From contig USMJ01000016.1 of NCBI GenBank assembly GCA_900555805.1, positions 1-10,763 of the forward strand: DNA of 10,763 bases, in the 5' to 3' direction. Positions 1 to 5,766 of the stretch are shown here, in pieces (the first letter of the stretch is position 1; each line of letters begins with the position of its first letter). Source of the DNA: an uncultured Oscillospiraceae bacterium (GTDB taxonomy: Bacteria > Bacillota > Clostridia > Oscillospirales > Acutalibacteraceae). A program made the translations under genes and the position numbers. Below the pieces are notes generated by a model. It worked only from the letters and a program-made list of their open reading frames with translations, was not told where the DNA came from and did no database searches.

Positions 1-281
1 CGATCCCTTCGAACATTTTGACGTTTTCGAAGCCCGATTTCGGATACAATAAGATCGTTCTCGCCGGCGGTGTTTCGGCGAACTCGGTTCTGAGAAGAAA
101 AATGCAGGAATCCTGCGACAGGCACGGCAGAAAACTGTTTGTCCCCGAGCTTAAGTATTGCGGCGACAACGCCGCCATGGTCGGTTCTCAGGGATATTAC
201 GAAGCTCTTTCGGGCAACTTCGCCGGCCTCGATCTGAATGCGGTCGCTACCTTGCCTATAGACTTCGACAGAACAAAATAA
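1..281 (+). CDS. tsaD: tRNA N6-adenosine threonylcarbamoyltransferase TsaD, C-terminal part
   Basis: This is the 3' end of a gene that begins before the window; the frame is open from base 3 and stops at 281, giving about 92 visible residues. TsaD transfers the threonylcarbamoyl group from threonylcarbamoyl-AMP to A37 of ANN-decoding tRNAs, working in the cytoplasm with TsaB and TsaE. The visible part carries the C-terminal ASKHA-fold signature GGVSANSVLRR, followed by a segment with PELKYCGDNAAMVG. In this family the DNAAM aspartate belongs to the metal-binding site. The tail after it (GYYEALSGNFAGLDLNAVA) is of normal length for the family, so the C-terminus appears intact. A TTG at 18 is an internal codon and not a start. 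It converges on the minus-strand gene ending at 334 and shares a terminator with it. Confidence 0.93.
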   Translation, partial: IPSNILTFSKPDFGYNKIVLAGGVSANSVLRRKMQESCDRHGRKLFVPELKYCGDNAAMVGSQGYYEALSGNFAGLDLNAVATLPIDFDRTK

Positions 282-285
282 AAAG

Positions 286-317
286 TTCCCCTAAACGGTT
301 TTATCCGCTTAGGGGAA
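286..317. terminator. Bidirectional intrinsic terminator between tsaD and the 334-609 gene
   Basis: A 9-bp perfect stem (TTCCCCTAA with TTAGGGGAA) is followed by an A·C mismatch and three more pairs (CGG/CCG) around a 6-nt loop. Reading plus, it is followed by a T-rich run (TTTCGATTTTT). Reading minus, it is followed by CTTTTTATTTTG. It therefore can end transcripts from both converging genes. Confidence 0.85.
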
Positions 318-333
318 TTTCGATTTTTCTGAA

Positions 334-609
334 TTATACTGTTATAGGCTCGGCAGCAACTTCGGGCTGCTCAGCCTGCTCAGCGTTTTCGCTTTCCGAA
401 GCCTGCTTCTCCTGCGCCGCAAGAAGTTCCGCTCCGTCGACCTCGGGCATCTTCTCCTCTTTCGGGATAAGCGACCAGACGGTTGCGACTATGGTGAAAA
501 TGAACCAGGCGAAGCTTACGCTTTTGATAAGCTTCGCGATCTTGTTTTTGCCTTTGAGCTTTTTCGCCAAATTCTGAACAATGACGTCAAGCCTAAAAAA
601 ATCCTTCAT
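334..609 (-). CDS. Small single-pass membrane protein with acidic C-terminal tail, function unknown
   Basis: I do not recognise this 91-residue protein. It has a basic amphipathic N-terminal part (residues 1-30, rich in Lys), one clear hydrophobic segment at about 31-48 (VSFAWFIFTIVATVWSLI), and a tail from 50 to 91 dominated by Glu, Ala and Gln. The basic-before, acidic-after pattern suggests an N-in orientation with the acidic tail outside, which is inference. I chose the ATG at 607-609 because AGGAG lies 9 nt upstream; the in-frame TTG at 613-615 sits only 3 nt from that site. The start lies 2 nt after the stop of the upstream 612-1301 gene, so the two are probably translated together. No signal peptidase site is evident. 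Confidence 0.7.
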   Translation of the reverse strand: MKDFFRLDVIVQNLAKKLKGKNKIAKLIKSVSFAWFIFTIVATVWSLIPKEEKMPEVDGAELLAAQEKQASESENAEQAEQPEVAAEPITV

Positions 610-611
610 GC

Positions 612-1301
612 TCAAACACTCCTATCTTCGTCGACCTCATAAAGTCCGCTCTTAAGCCAGACGAACCTGCGTTTTCCGCTGATTATATATCTGAAAATCT
701 TCTCGTTGAAGCTCATGAAATCCTTGACTTTGTTTGTCTGTGTGTTGTACGCGCGGATTTTTCTGCTGCCCTGGTTGCAGACATAAAGGACGTCGCCCTC
801 CTTCGTTATCGAACAGGGTCTGTTGAAGGTCGTCGCCGCTCCGCCGCCGATTCTCAGCGGAATCCTCGCGTCGGACGGGCTGTACTTGATTATGGCGTTT
901 TCGTCGGGTACGACGCACCATATACAGTCGCCGTCGGGCACGATCTCGCCCGCGGGCGAGCCTTTGTAGGTCAGCTGCGACGAGAGATAGACCGTTCCGT
1001 CGGGGTTGAAGATATAATATTCGCCGCCCGGATAGATCGCCATGACCCTGCCGTCCGAGAGCGTCGCCGCGTCGCATGAGACATAGTCGCCGAGAGTTTC
1101 GACGATCTCTTCGTATTCGAATCCGAACTTAATTTTCAGATAAACATTTTTCTTGATCGAGGTGAACTTGTCGTTCACGGCGTCGTAGCCGTAGAATTTG
1201 ACCATCAGGACGCCTCTGTCGTTCTCTTTTTTGACAGCGAAAACGAAGCCCTTGTCGAACCCCGTCACGTTGAGAATTTCGCCTTTATATATTCCGTTCA
1301 T
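612..1301 (-). CDS. Hypothetical protein with beta-propeller (NHL-like) repeats
   Basis: A 229-residue protein with no family that I can name with confidence. The sequence is rich in short beta-strand patterns and Gly/Asp turns, with repeat-like units such as DGRVMAIYPGGEYYIFNPDGTV, GDCIWCVVPDENAIIKYSP and GDVLYVCNQGSRKIRAYNTQ. These resemble blades of NHL or related propellers (turn, hydrophobic strand, then an I.K/I.xY strand end). There is no signal peptide or transmembrane segment, so a cytoplasmic location is likely. Length allows only a partial (about four-blade) propeller. The RBS is weak (GGAA about 12 nt from ATG). It is the first gene of a two-gene minus unit with the small membrane protein, preceded by a structured leader of roughly 160 nt. 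Propeller assignment is inference. Confidence 0.7.
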   Translation of the reverse strand: MNGIYKGEILNVTGFDKGFVFAVKKENDRGVLMVKFYGYDAVNDKFTSIKKNVYLKIKFGFEYEEIVETLGDYVSCDAATLSDGRVMAIYPGGEYYIFNPDGTVYLSSQLTYKGSPAGEIVPDGDCIWCVVPDENAIIKYSPSDARIPLRIGGGAATTFNRPCSITKEGDVLYVCNQGSRKIRAYNTQTNKVKDFMSFNEKIFRYIISGKRRFVWLKSGLYEVDEDRSV

Positions 1302-1375
1302 ATCTATGATTCCGAACCCTGAAACGGTTCTTGCCTTTCAAAATCTTTTGTTGCCCGAAGCTCCCCACGCGTTCA

Positions 1376-1436
1376 GGTACGCGCCGACCGAGTGCCGGCG
1401 GAAAATCTTTCCTGCGGCAGTCACTCACTGCGTACC
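1376..1436 (-). ncRNA. Structured 5' leader element of the 612-1301 gene (unassigned)
   Basis: The region folds into a rod in the minus-strand transcript. The closing stem GGTACGC/GCGTACC pairs 1430-1436 with 1376-1382 (7 bp). Inside it TGCCG/CGGCA (5 bp; 1393-1397 with 1415-1419) and GGAAA/TTTCC with a 3-nt loop (1400-1412) stack toward the tip. A second helix, CGCGT/ACGCG, just outside would use part of the closing stem, so the two exclude each other. I do not recognise a known riboswitch or 6S RNA consensus. No U-run follows, so termination control is not indicated. The same pairings exist on the plus strand, but the upstream promoter points minus. Confidence 0.4.
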
Positions 1437-1467
1437 GCAAAAAACAAAGCCGCAATTTTACTTCTAT

Positions 1468-1496
1468 ATATTACTACACATTTACCCTCAGGTCAA
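1468..1496 (-). promoter_or_regulatory. Sigma-A-type promoter for the minus pair 334-1301
   Basis: Reading minus, TTGACC (1491-1496) is followed after exactly 17 bp by TAATAT (1468-1473). That is 5 of 6 matches at -35 and 4 of 6 at -10. The predicted start near 1461 gives a leader of about 160 nt before the ATG at 1301. It lies back to back with the glpK promoter. Confidence 0.5.
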
Positions 1497-1528
1497 GTCC
1501 GATTTAATCGTTTTACCTTATTCTTTTT

Positions 1529-1587
1529 ACAATTAGTGCATTGACAAATTGTGATAATTGGGATAGAATATACTCGCAAAATTGTGA
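1529..1587. promoter_or_regulatory. AATTGT half-site cluster over the glpK promoter (possible operator)
   Basis: ACAATT at 1529-1534 and AATTGT at 1547-1552 form an inverted repeat across the -35 box. AAATTGTGA recurs as a direct repeat at 1546-1554 and 1579-1587, 33 bp apart (about three helical turns), flanking the -10 box. TTGTGA is also a half-site of Gram-positive Rex operators, but no full Rex palindrome is present. The regulator is unknown. Confidence 0.35.
1541..1569 (+). promoter_or_regulatory. Strong sigma-A-type promoter for glpK
   Basis: A perfect -35 box TTGACA (1541-1546) and TAGAAT at -10 (1564-1569, 5 of 6 matches) are separated by the optimal 17 bp. The predicted start is near 1576, leaving an untranslated leader of about 120 nt before the glpK start codon. 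Confidence 0.8.
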
Positions 1588-1619
1588 ATACACTTGAGAG
1601 TTTATTCTAATAGGAGAGC

Positions 1620-1669
1620 AAGAGAGTTTCAGAAGCGACTCCGCAGGAGGTTGTACTCTATTCTTTTTT
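1620..1669 (+). promoter_or_regulatory. Possible attenuator in the glpK leader
   Basis: AGAGT (1623-1627) pairs with ACTCT (1655-1659), enclosing an inner hairpin CTCC-GCA-GGAG (1639-1649) that can extend by three pairs past a bulged G. Six T residues follow at 1664-1669. The outer stem is short and 4 nt separate it from the T-run, so this is a weak terminator by eye. The position, between a strong promoter and glpK, matches the known arrangement in Bacillus subtilis, where GlpP with glycerol-3-phosphate prevents termination in glp leaders. Confidence 0.4.
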
Positions 1670-1697
1670 GTAATCTGTTAAAAAGGAGGAAATTATT

Positions 1698-3209
1698 TTG
1701 GCGAAAAAATACGTTTTGGCGCTTGATCAGGGAACCACAAGCTCAAGAGCCATAGTTTTCGACAAGGCAGGAAACATCATCGCAAAAGCTCAGGAGGAAT
1801 TCGATCAGATCTATCCTCAGGCGGGCTGGGTCGAGCATGACCCGATGAAGATCCTTTACAGTCAGCTTTCATCTTTGACTCAGATATTCAACTCAGGCGA
1901 AGTTTCAGCCAAGGATATCGCAGGTATCGGTATCACAAACCAGAGAGAAACAACTATTCTTTGGGACAGAGCTACCGGCAAGCCCATCCACAACGCAATC
2001 GTCTGGCAGTGCAGAAGAACAGCCGACTACTGCGAAAAGCTCAAGAAGGATCAGGAACTCGTCGATTATATCCAGGAGCATACCGGACTTCTCGTTGACG
2101 CTTATTTCTCGGCGACGAAGATCAGATGGATGCTCGATAATGTTCCCGGAGCGATGGCTCTCGCGGAAGCGGGTCAGCTTCTTTTCGGAACTGTCGAGAC
2201 TTGGCTTATCTGGAATCTGACGGGCGGCAGAGTTCACGTCACCGACTATTCCAACGCTTCAAGAACCATGCTGTTCGATGTTGATAAGCTTTGCTGGGAC
2301 GAATACCTCTGCAAGAGACTCGATATCCCCATGAACATACTTCCCACACCCGTTCCGTCAAGCCAGGTTTACGGCTGGGTCGCGGGCGGCATCACGGGTA
2401 TCGAAGACCTTGAGGGCGTTCCCGTCTGCGGAGCTATCGGCGATCAGCCGTCGGCTCTGTTCGGTCAGGCTTGCTTCAACCCCGGCATGGCGAAGAACAC
2501 CTACGGCACGGGCTGCTTTCTGCTGATGAACACGGGCAAGGAGAGAGTCCATTCAAAATGCAATCTTCTCACCGGTGTAGCGTGGTCGCTCAACGGCGAG
2601 ACAACATATTCGATCGAAGGTTCCGCGTTCAATGCAGGTTCCGTTATCAAGTGGCTTCGTGACGAAGTTCAGCTGATAGACAGCCCCCGTCGCTGCGACG
2701 AGCTCGCCGAAAGCGTCAAGGACGCTAACGGATGTTATCTTGTCCCGGCTTTCACGGGTCTCGGCGCTCCCTATTGGGATATGTACGCCCGAGGCTGTAT
2801 CGTCGGCCTGACAAGAGGCGTCAACAGAGCCCACATCGCGAGAGCGGTTCTCGAAAGCATCACTTATCAGATGACCGATCTTCTTGAAGCTATGCATGAA
2901 GACTCGGGTATCGACATCAGCGATCTTCGAGTTGACGGCGGCGCGAGCGTCAGCAACATCATGCTCCAGATCCAGGCCGATATGATTCAGTCGAAGGTTG
3001 ATCGTCCGAAGATAGTTGAAACAACGGCACTCGGCGCGGCGTACCTCGCAGGATTGGCAGTCGGAGTCTGGAAGGATCTTGAAGATATTCAGGCAAACCG
3101 TCAGATCGACAGAATCTTCGAGCCGAAGATGGCTAAGGAAGAAAGAGACGAGCTTTACAAGGGCTGGAAAAAGGCCGTTGAAAGAAGCAAGAGCTGGATA
3201 GACCAGTGA
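1698..3209 (+). CDS. glpK: Glycerol kinase
   Basis: GlpK phosphorylates glycerol with ATP to sn-glycerol 3-phosphate in the cytoplasm, trapping glycerol for catabolism or lipid synthesis. The 503 residues match the family's usual 495-505 and align end to end with FGGY kinases. Visible motifs are DQGTTSSR (10-17, phosphate loop), NQRETT (81-86), GDQ with catalytic Asp249, NTYGTGCF (267-274), FTGLGAPYWD (352-361) and VDGGAS (412-417). A TTG start is chosen because AGGAGG (1684-1689) stands 8 nt upstream and no nearby ATG fits. Residues 224-243, where HPr-phosphorylated Gram-positive GlpKs have the DYHFFG histidine, contain no His. GDQPSALFG replaces the common GDQQAALFG. No glpF or glpD is adjacent. 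The next gene follows after 50 bp with no terminator. Confidence 0.97.
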   Translation: MAKKYVLALDQGTTSSRAIVFDKAGNIIAKAQEEFDQIYPQAGWVEHDPMKILYSQLSSLTQIFNSGEVSAKDIAGIGITNQRETTILWDRATGKPIHNAIVWQCRRTADYCEKLKKDQELVDYIQEHTGLLVDAYFSATKIRWMLDNVPGAMALAEAGQLLFGTVETWLIWNLTGGRVHVTDYSNASRTMLFDVDKLCWDEYLCKRLDIPMNILPTPVPSSQVYGWVAGGITGIEDLEGVPVCGAIGDQPSALFGQACFNPGMAKNTYGTGCFLLMNTGKERVHSKCNLLTGVAWSLNGETTYSIEGSAFNAGSVIKWLRDEVQLIDSPRRCDELAESVKDANGCYLVPAFTGLGAPYWDMYARGCIVGLTRGVNRAHIARAVLESITYQMTDLLEAMHEDSGIDISDLRVDGGASVSNIMLQIQADMIQSKVDRPKIVETTALGAAYLAGLAVGVWKDLEDIQANRQIDRIFEPKMAKEERDELYKGWKKAVERSKSWIDQ

Positions 3210-3259
3210 GTTTAAATTAACCTAATCATTAATATTAAAATACAGGAGTGGATTTTATT

Positions 3260-4372
3260 ATGGCAAAAATGAATCTTGATTGGGAAACCGCAAGAAAATT
3301 TATGAAGGACGCTTTCATTGGCGTCGGCGTACCCGCTGATGACGCTGACATAGTTGTCGACGTTATCCTCGAGTCCGACAGAAGAGGCATCGAGTCTCAC
3401 GGCTGTAACAGATTCAAGCCGATCTATATCGACAGAATCAACGACGGTATCCAGAACCCCGTAACAAACTTCGAAATCGTTAAGGAGACAGAGACAACGG
3501 CTGTTGTCGACGGCCACGACGGTATGGGTCAGGTTATCGGCTACAAGTCAATGAAGATGGCTATCGACAAGGCTAAGAAGTACGGTATGGGTATGGTCGT
3601 TGTCCGTAACTCATGCCACTACGGTATAGCAGGTTACTATCCGACAATGGCTTGCAAGGAAGGCTGCATCGGTATCACAGGTACAAACGCGCGTCCGTCG
3701 GTTGCTCCGACATTCGGCGTTGAGGGAATGTTCGGTACAAACCCGCTGACCATCGGTATCCCGACAGACGAAGACTTCGACTTCATCATCGACTGCGCTA
3801 CTTCGATCACACAGAACGGTAAGATCGAGTACTACGCAAGAATCGGCGAAGATGTACATCCCGGCACGATCATCGGTCTTGACGGCAAGGAAGTTTCCGG
3901 CGACGCAGGCGAAGCTCTCAAGCACATTCGTCAGGGCACGGCAGCTCTCACAACTCTCGGCGGTATCGGCGAAGCTCTCGGCGGATACAAGGGCTACGGC
4001 TACGCAATGGTAGTTGAGCTTCTTTCATCTATCCTCCAGGACGGCGCATACGGCAAGGCTCTTGACGGTAAGGACGCCGACGGCAACAAGGTTCCTTATC
4101 ATCTCGGTCACTTCTTCATCGCTATCGACACCAACCACTTCCTCGGCGAAGAGCTCGCAAGAAAGAAGGCAGGCGAGATCATCCGTACTGTCCGTAACTC
4201 AAAGAAGGCTCCCGGCGCAGAGAGAATTTACTCCGCTAACCAGAAGGAATGGGAAGTTTGGCTCAAGAGAAAAGACACAGGTGTACCCATCAACGAATCA
4301 GTTCAGGCTGAGCTTTGCAAGGTCAGAGACGATCTCAAGCTCGACTACGTATTCCCGTGGGACAACAAATAA
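3260..4372 (+). CDS. Ldh_2-family malate/L-lactate dehydrogenase
   Basis: A 370-residue NAD(P)-dependent 2-hydroxyacid oxidoreductase of the Ldh_2 family, which is unrelated in fold to classical LDH/MDH and includes archaeal malate dehydrogenases and ureidoglycolate dehydrogenases. Family motifs are ESDRRGIESHG (38-48), VRNSCHYGIAGYY (115-127, with conserved His120), FGTNPLTIGIP (158-168), DCATS (178-182) and GGYKGYG (241-247). Length is slightly above the usual 330-360. ATG 3260 is preferred, with AGGAG at 3244-3248; an in-frame GTG at 3248 overlaps that site. Substrate cannot be read from sequence. Malate is favoured because a malic enzyme gene follows directly. Codon use is strongly biased (AAG, ATC, GGT/GGC, CGT), implying high expression. 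Probably co-transcribed with glpK. Confidence 0.87.
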   Translation: MAKMNLDWETARKFMKDAFIGVGVPADDADIVVDVILESDRRGIESHGCNRFKPIYIDRINDGIQNPVTNFEIVKETETTAVVDGHDGMGQVIGYKSMKMAIDKAKKYGMGMVVVRNSCHYGIAGYYPTMACKEGCIGITGTNARPSVAPTFGVEGMFGTNPLTIGIPTDEDFDFIIDCATSITQNGKIEYYARIGEDVHPGTIIGLDGKEVSGDAGEALKHIRQGTAALTTLGGIGEALGGYKGYGYAMVVELLSSILQDGAYGKALDGKDADGNKVPYHLGHFFIAIDTNHFLGEELARKKAGEIIRTVRNSKKAPGAERIYSANQKEWEVWLKRKDTGVPINESVQAELCKVRDDLKLDYVFPWDNK

Positions 4373-4389
4373 TTTAGACTGTATTATAT

Positions 4390-4411
4390 GGGGCGAAGTG
4401 TTTTTCGCCCC
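4390..4411 (+). terminator. Intercistronic hairpin between the dehydrogenase and malic enzyme genes
   Basis: An 8-bp perfect stem GGGGCGAA/TTCGCCCC closes a 6-nt loop (GTGTTT). It is followed by only three T residues, so it is a poor intrinsic terminator. No promoter fits between it and the malic enzyme RBS at 4441. It may be a partial terminator or an mRNA end-protecting or processing hairpin that sets different levels for the two genes. Confidence 0.5.
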
Positions 4412-4455
4412 TTTAAATGGTTTCTATTTTAAAACATTTCGGAGGTTATATTTAA

Positions 4456-5628
4456 ATGGATTACGCAAAAGAATCCCTCAGACTCCACAGAGAGTGGAAA
4501 GGTAAGCTCGAGGTCACAGCCAGAGCTGCTGTTGACAGCAAGGACGCTCTTTCTCTTGCATACACACCTGGCGTCGCTCAGCCCTGCCTTGAGATCCAGA
4601 AGGATATCAACCAGTCATACGAGCTGACCCGCCGTTGGAACACTGTCGCTGTCGTTACAGACGGTACGGCTGTTCTCGGTCTCGGCGACATCGGTCCCGA
4701 AGCAGGTATGCCCGTTATGGAAGGCAAGTGCGTTCTTTTCAAGGCTTTCGGCGGCGTTGACGCTATTCCTCTTTGCATTCGTTCAAAGGACGTTGACGAG
4801 ATCGTCAAGACGGTTGCTCTGCTTGCCGGTTCATTCGGCGGTGTAAACCTTGAGGATATTTCCGCTCCCCGTTGCTTCGAGATCGAGAAGAAGCTCAAGG
4901 AGTGCTGTGATATTCCGATCTTCCACGATGACCAGCACGGCACGGCTATTATCACTCTCGCCGGTCTTATCAACGCTCTCAAGGTTGTCGGCAAGAAGAT
5001 CGAGGACGTTAAGATCGTCACAAGCGGCGCAGGCGCAGCAGGCATCGCTATCATCAAGCTTCTCATGAGCATGGGTCTTAAGAACGTTATCATGACAGAC
5101 CGCACGGGCGCTATCTATAAGGGACGTGAAAGGCTCAACCCGATCAAGGAAGAGATGGCTGAGATCACGAACCAGGCTTGCGAAAAGGGCACTCTCGCAG
5201 ACGTTATCAAGGGTGCAGACGTCTTCATCGGCGTATCCGCTCCGGGTACCCTCACACAGGAAATGGTCAAGACCATGGCTAAGGATCCGATCATCTTTGC
5301 CTGCGCTAACCCGACTCCCGAGATCTTCCCCGACGAGGCGAAGGCAGCGGGCGCGGCTGTTGTTTCGACAGGCAGAAGCGACTTCCCGAACCAGGTCAAC
5401 AACGTTCTCGCGTTCCCGGGCATCTTCCGCGGTGCTCTTGACGTCCGCGCAAGCGACATCAACGACGAGATGAAGGTTGCTGCGGCTTACGCTCTCGCAG
5501 GTCTCGTCAGCGACGACGAGCTCAACGCTGAGTATATCCTTCCTGCGGCATTCGATCCCAGAGTTAAGGACGCTGTTGCAAGCGCGGTTGCGGAAGCGGC
5601 AAGAAAGAGCGGCGTAGCCCGTATCTGA
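4456..5628 (+). CDS. NAD(P)-dependent malic enzyme, short form
   Basis: Malic enzyme oxidatively decarboxylates malate to pyruvate and CO2 with reduction of NAD(P). The 390 residues correspond to the catalytic part alone; the phosphotransacetylase-like domain of long MaeB forms is absent. Motifs in order: YTPGVAQPC (36-44, catalytic Tyr36), EGKCVLFKAFGGVDA (89-103, catalytic Lys91), NLEDI (131-135) and FHDDQHGTA (156-164) for divalent metal, GAGAAG (191-196) Rossmann loop, CANPTPEI (283-290) and GRSDFPNQVNN (306-316). An acidic residue, Asp215, stands at the end of the second beta strand, which leans toward NAD, but cofactor choice is not certain. The start has GGAGG 10 nt upstream. It is the last gene of the plus cluster and ends at a strong terminator. 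Confidence 0.95.
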   Translation: MDYAKESLRLHREWKGKLEVTARAAVDSKDALSLAYTPGVAQPCLEIQKDINQSYELTRRWNTVAVVTDGTAVLGLGDIGPEAGMPVMEGKCVLFKAFGGVDAIPLCIRSKDVDEIVKTVALLAGSFGGVNLEDISAPRCFEIEKKLKECCDIPIFHDDQHGTAIITLAGLINALKVVGKKIEDVKIVTSGAGAAGIAIIKLLMSMGLKNVIMTDRTGAIYKGRERLNPIKEEMAEITNQACEKGTLADVIKGADVFIGVSAPGTLTQEMVKTMAKDPIIFACANPTPEIFPDEAKAAGAAVVSTGRSDFPNQVNNVLAFPGIFRGALDVRASDINDEMKVAAAYALAGLVSDDELNAEYILPAAFDPRVKDAVASAVAEAARKSGVARI

Positions 5629-5643
5629 AAATAAACAAATAAA

Positions 5644-5675
5644 AAAGAGGGCGGTTGATCCGTCCTCTTTCTTTT
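5644..5675. terminator. Bidirectional terminator between malic enzyme and hydrolase genes
   Basis: An 11-bp stem (AAAGAGGGCGG, 5644-5654, with CCGTCCTCTTT, 5660-5670, one G·T pair) closes a TTGAT loop. Plus reading gives CTTTT after the stem; minus reading gives an even better run, TTTTTTATTTG. It serves both converging genes. Confidence 0.9.
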
Positions 5676-5701
5676 CGCCGTACGCTCGAATGCGTGCGGC
5701 G
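5676..5701. repeat. Second inverted repeat directly beside the terminator
   Basis: CGCCGTACGC (5676-5685) and GCGTGCGGCG (5692-5701) form a 10-bp stem with one T·G pair and a TCGAAT loop, beginning at the base after the terminator's T-run. No U-run follows on either strand. The rest of the gap to 5766 holds a weak 5-bp inverted repeat (AGCTC/GAGCT, 5713-5729) and nothing else I can name. Confidence 0.6.
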
Positions 5702-5766
5702 ATATAGTTTTTAGCTCGAATTGTGAGCTTGATGCCGTTGGGAGTTTTATGTAAATTTTATATCCC

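Noticed and set aside
1319..1332. Catabolite-repression (cre) site at TGAAACGGTTC
   Set aside because: The central CG is out of register with the cre consensus, and the site lies far from the glpK promoter.
1198..1536. Plus-strand open frame of 112 codons
   Set aside because: It lies antisense to the 612-1301 gene and runs through the leader and promoter region; composition is not protein-like and there is no suitable RBS.
1546..1587. Complete Rex operator at the glpK promoter
   Set aside because: Only TTGTGA half-sites are present; the matching TTCACAA half at the correct distance is missing.
4578..5473. Long open frames antisense to, and in the other frame of, the malic enzyme gene
   Set aside because: They are shadows of a strongly codon-biased gene; both are low-complexity (Ser/Arg-rich) and lack RBSs.
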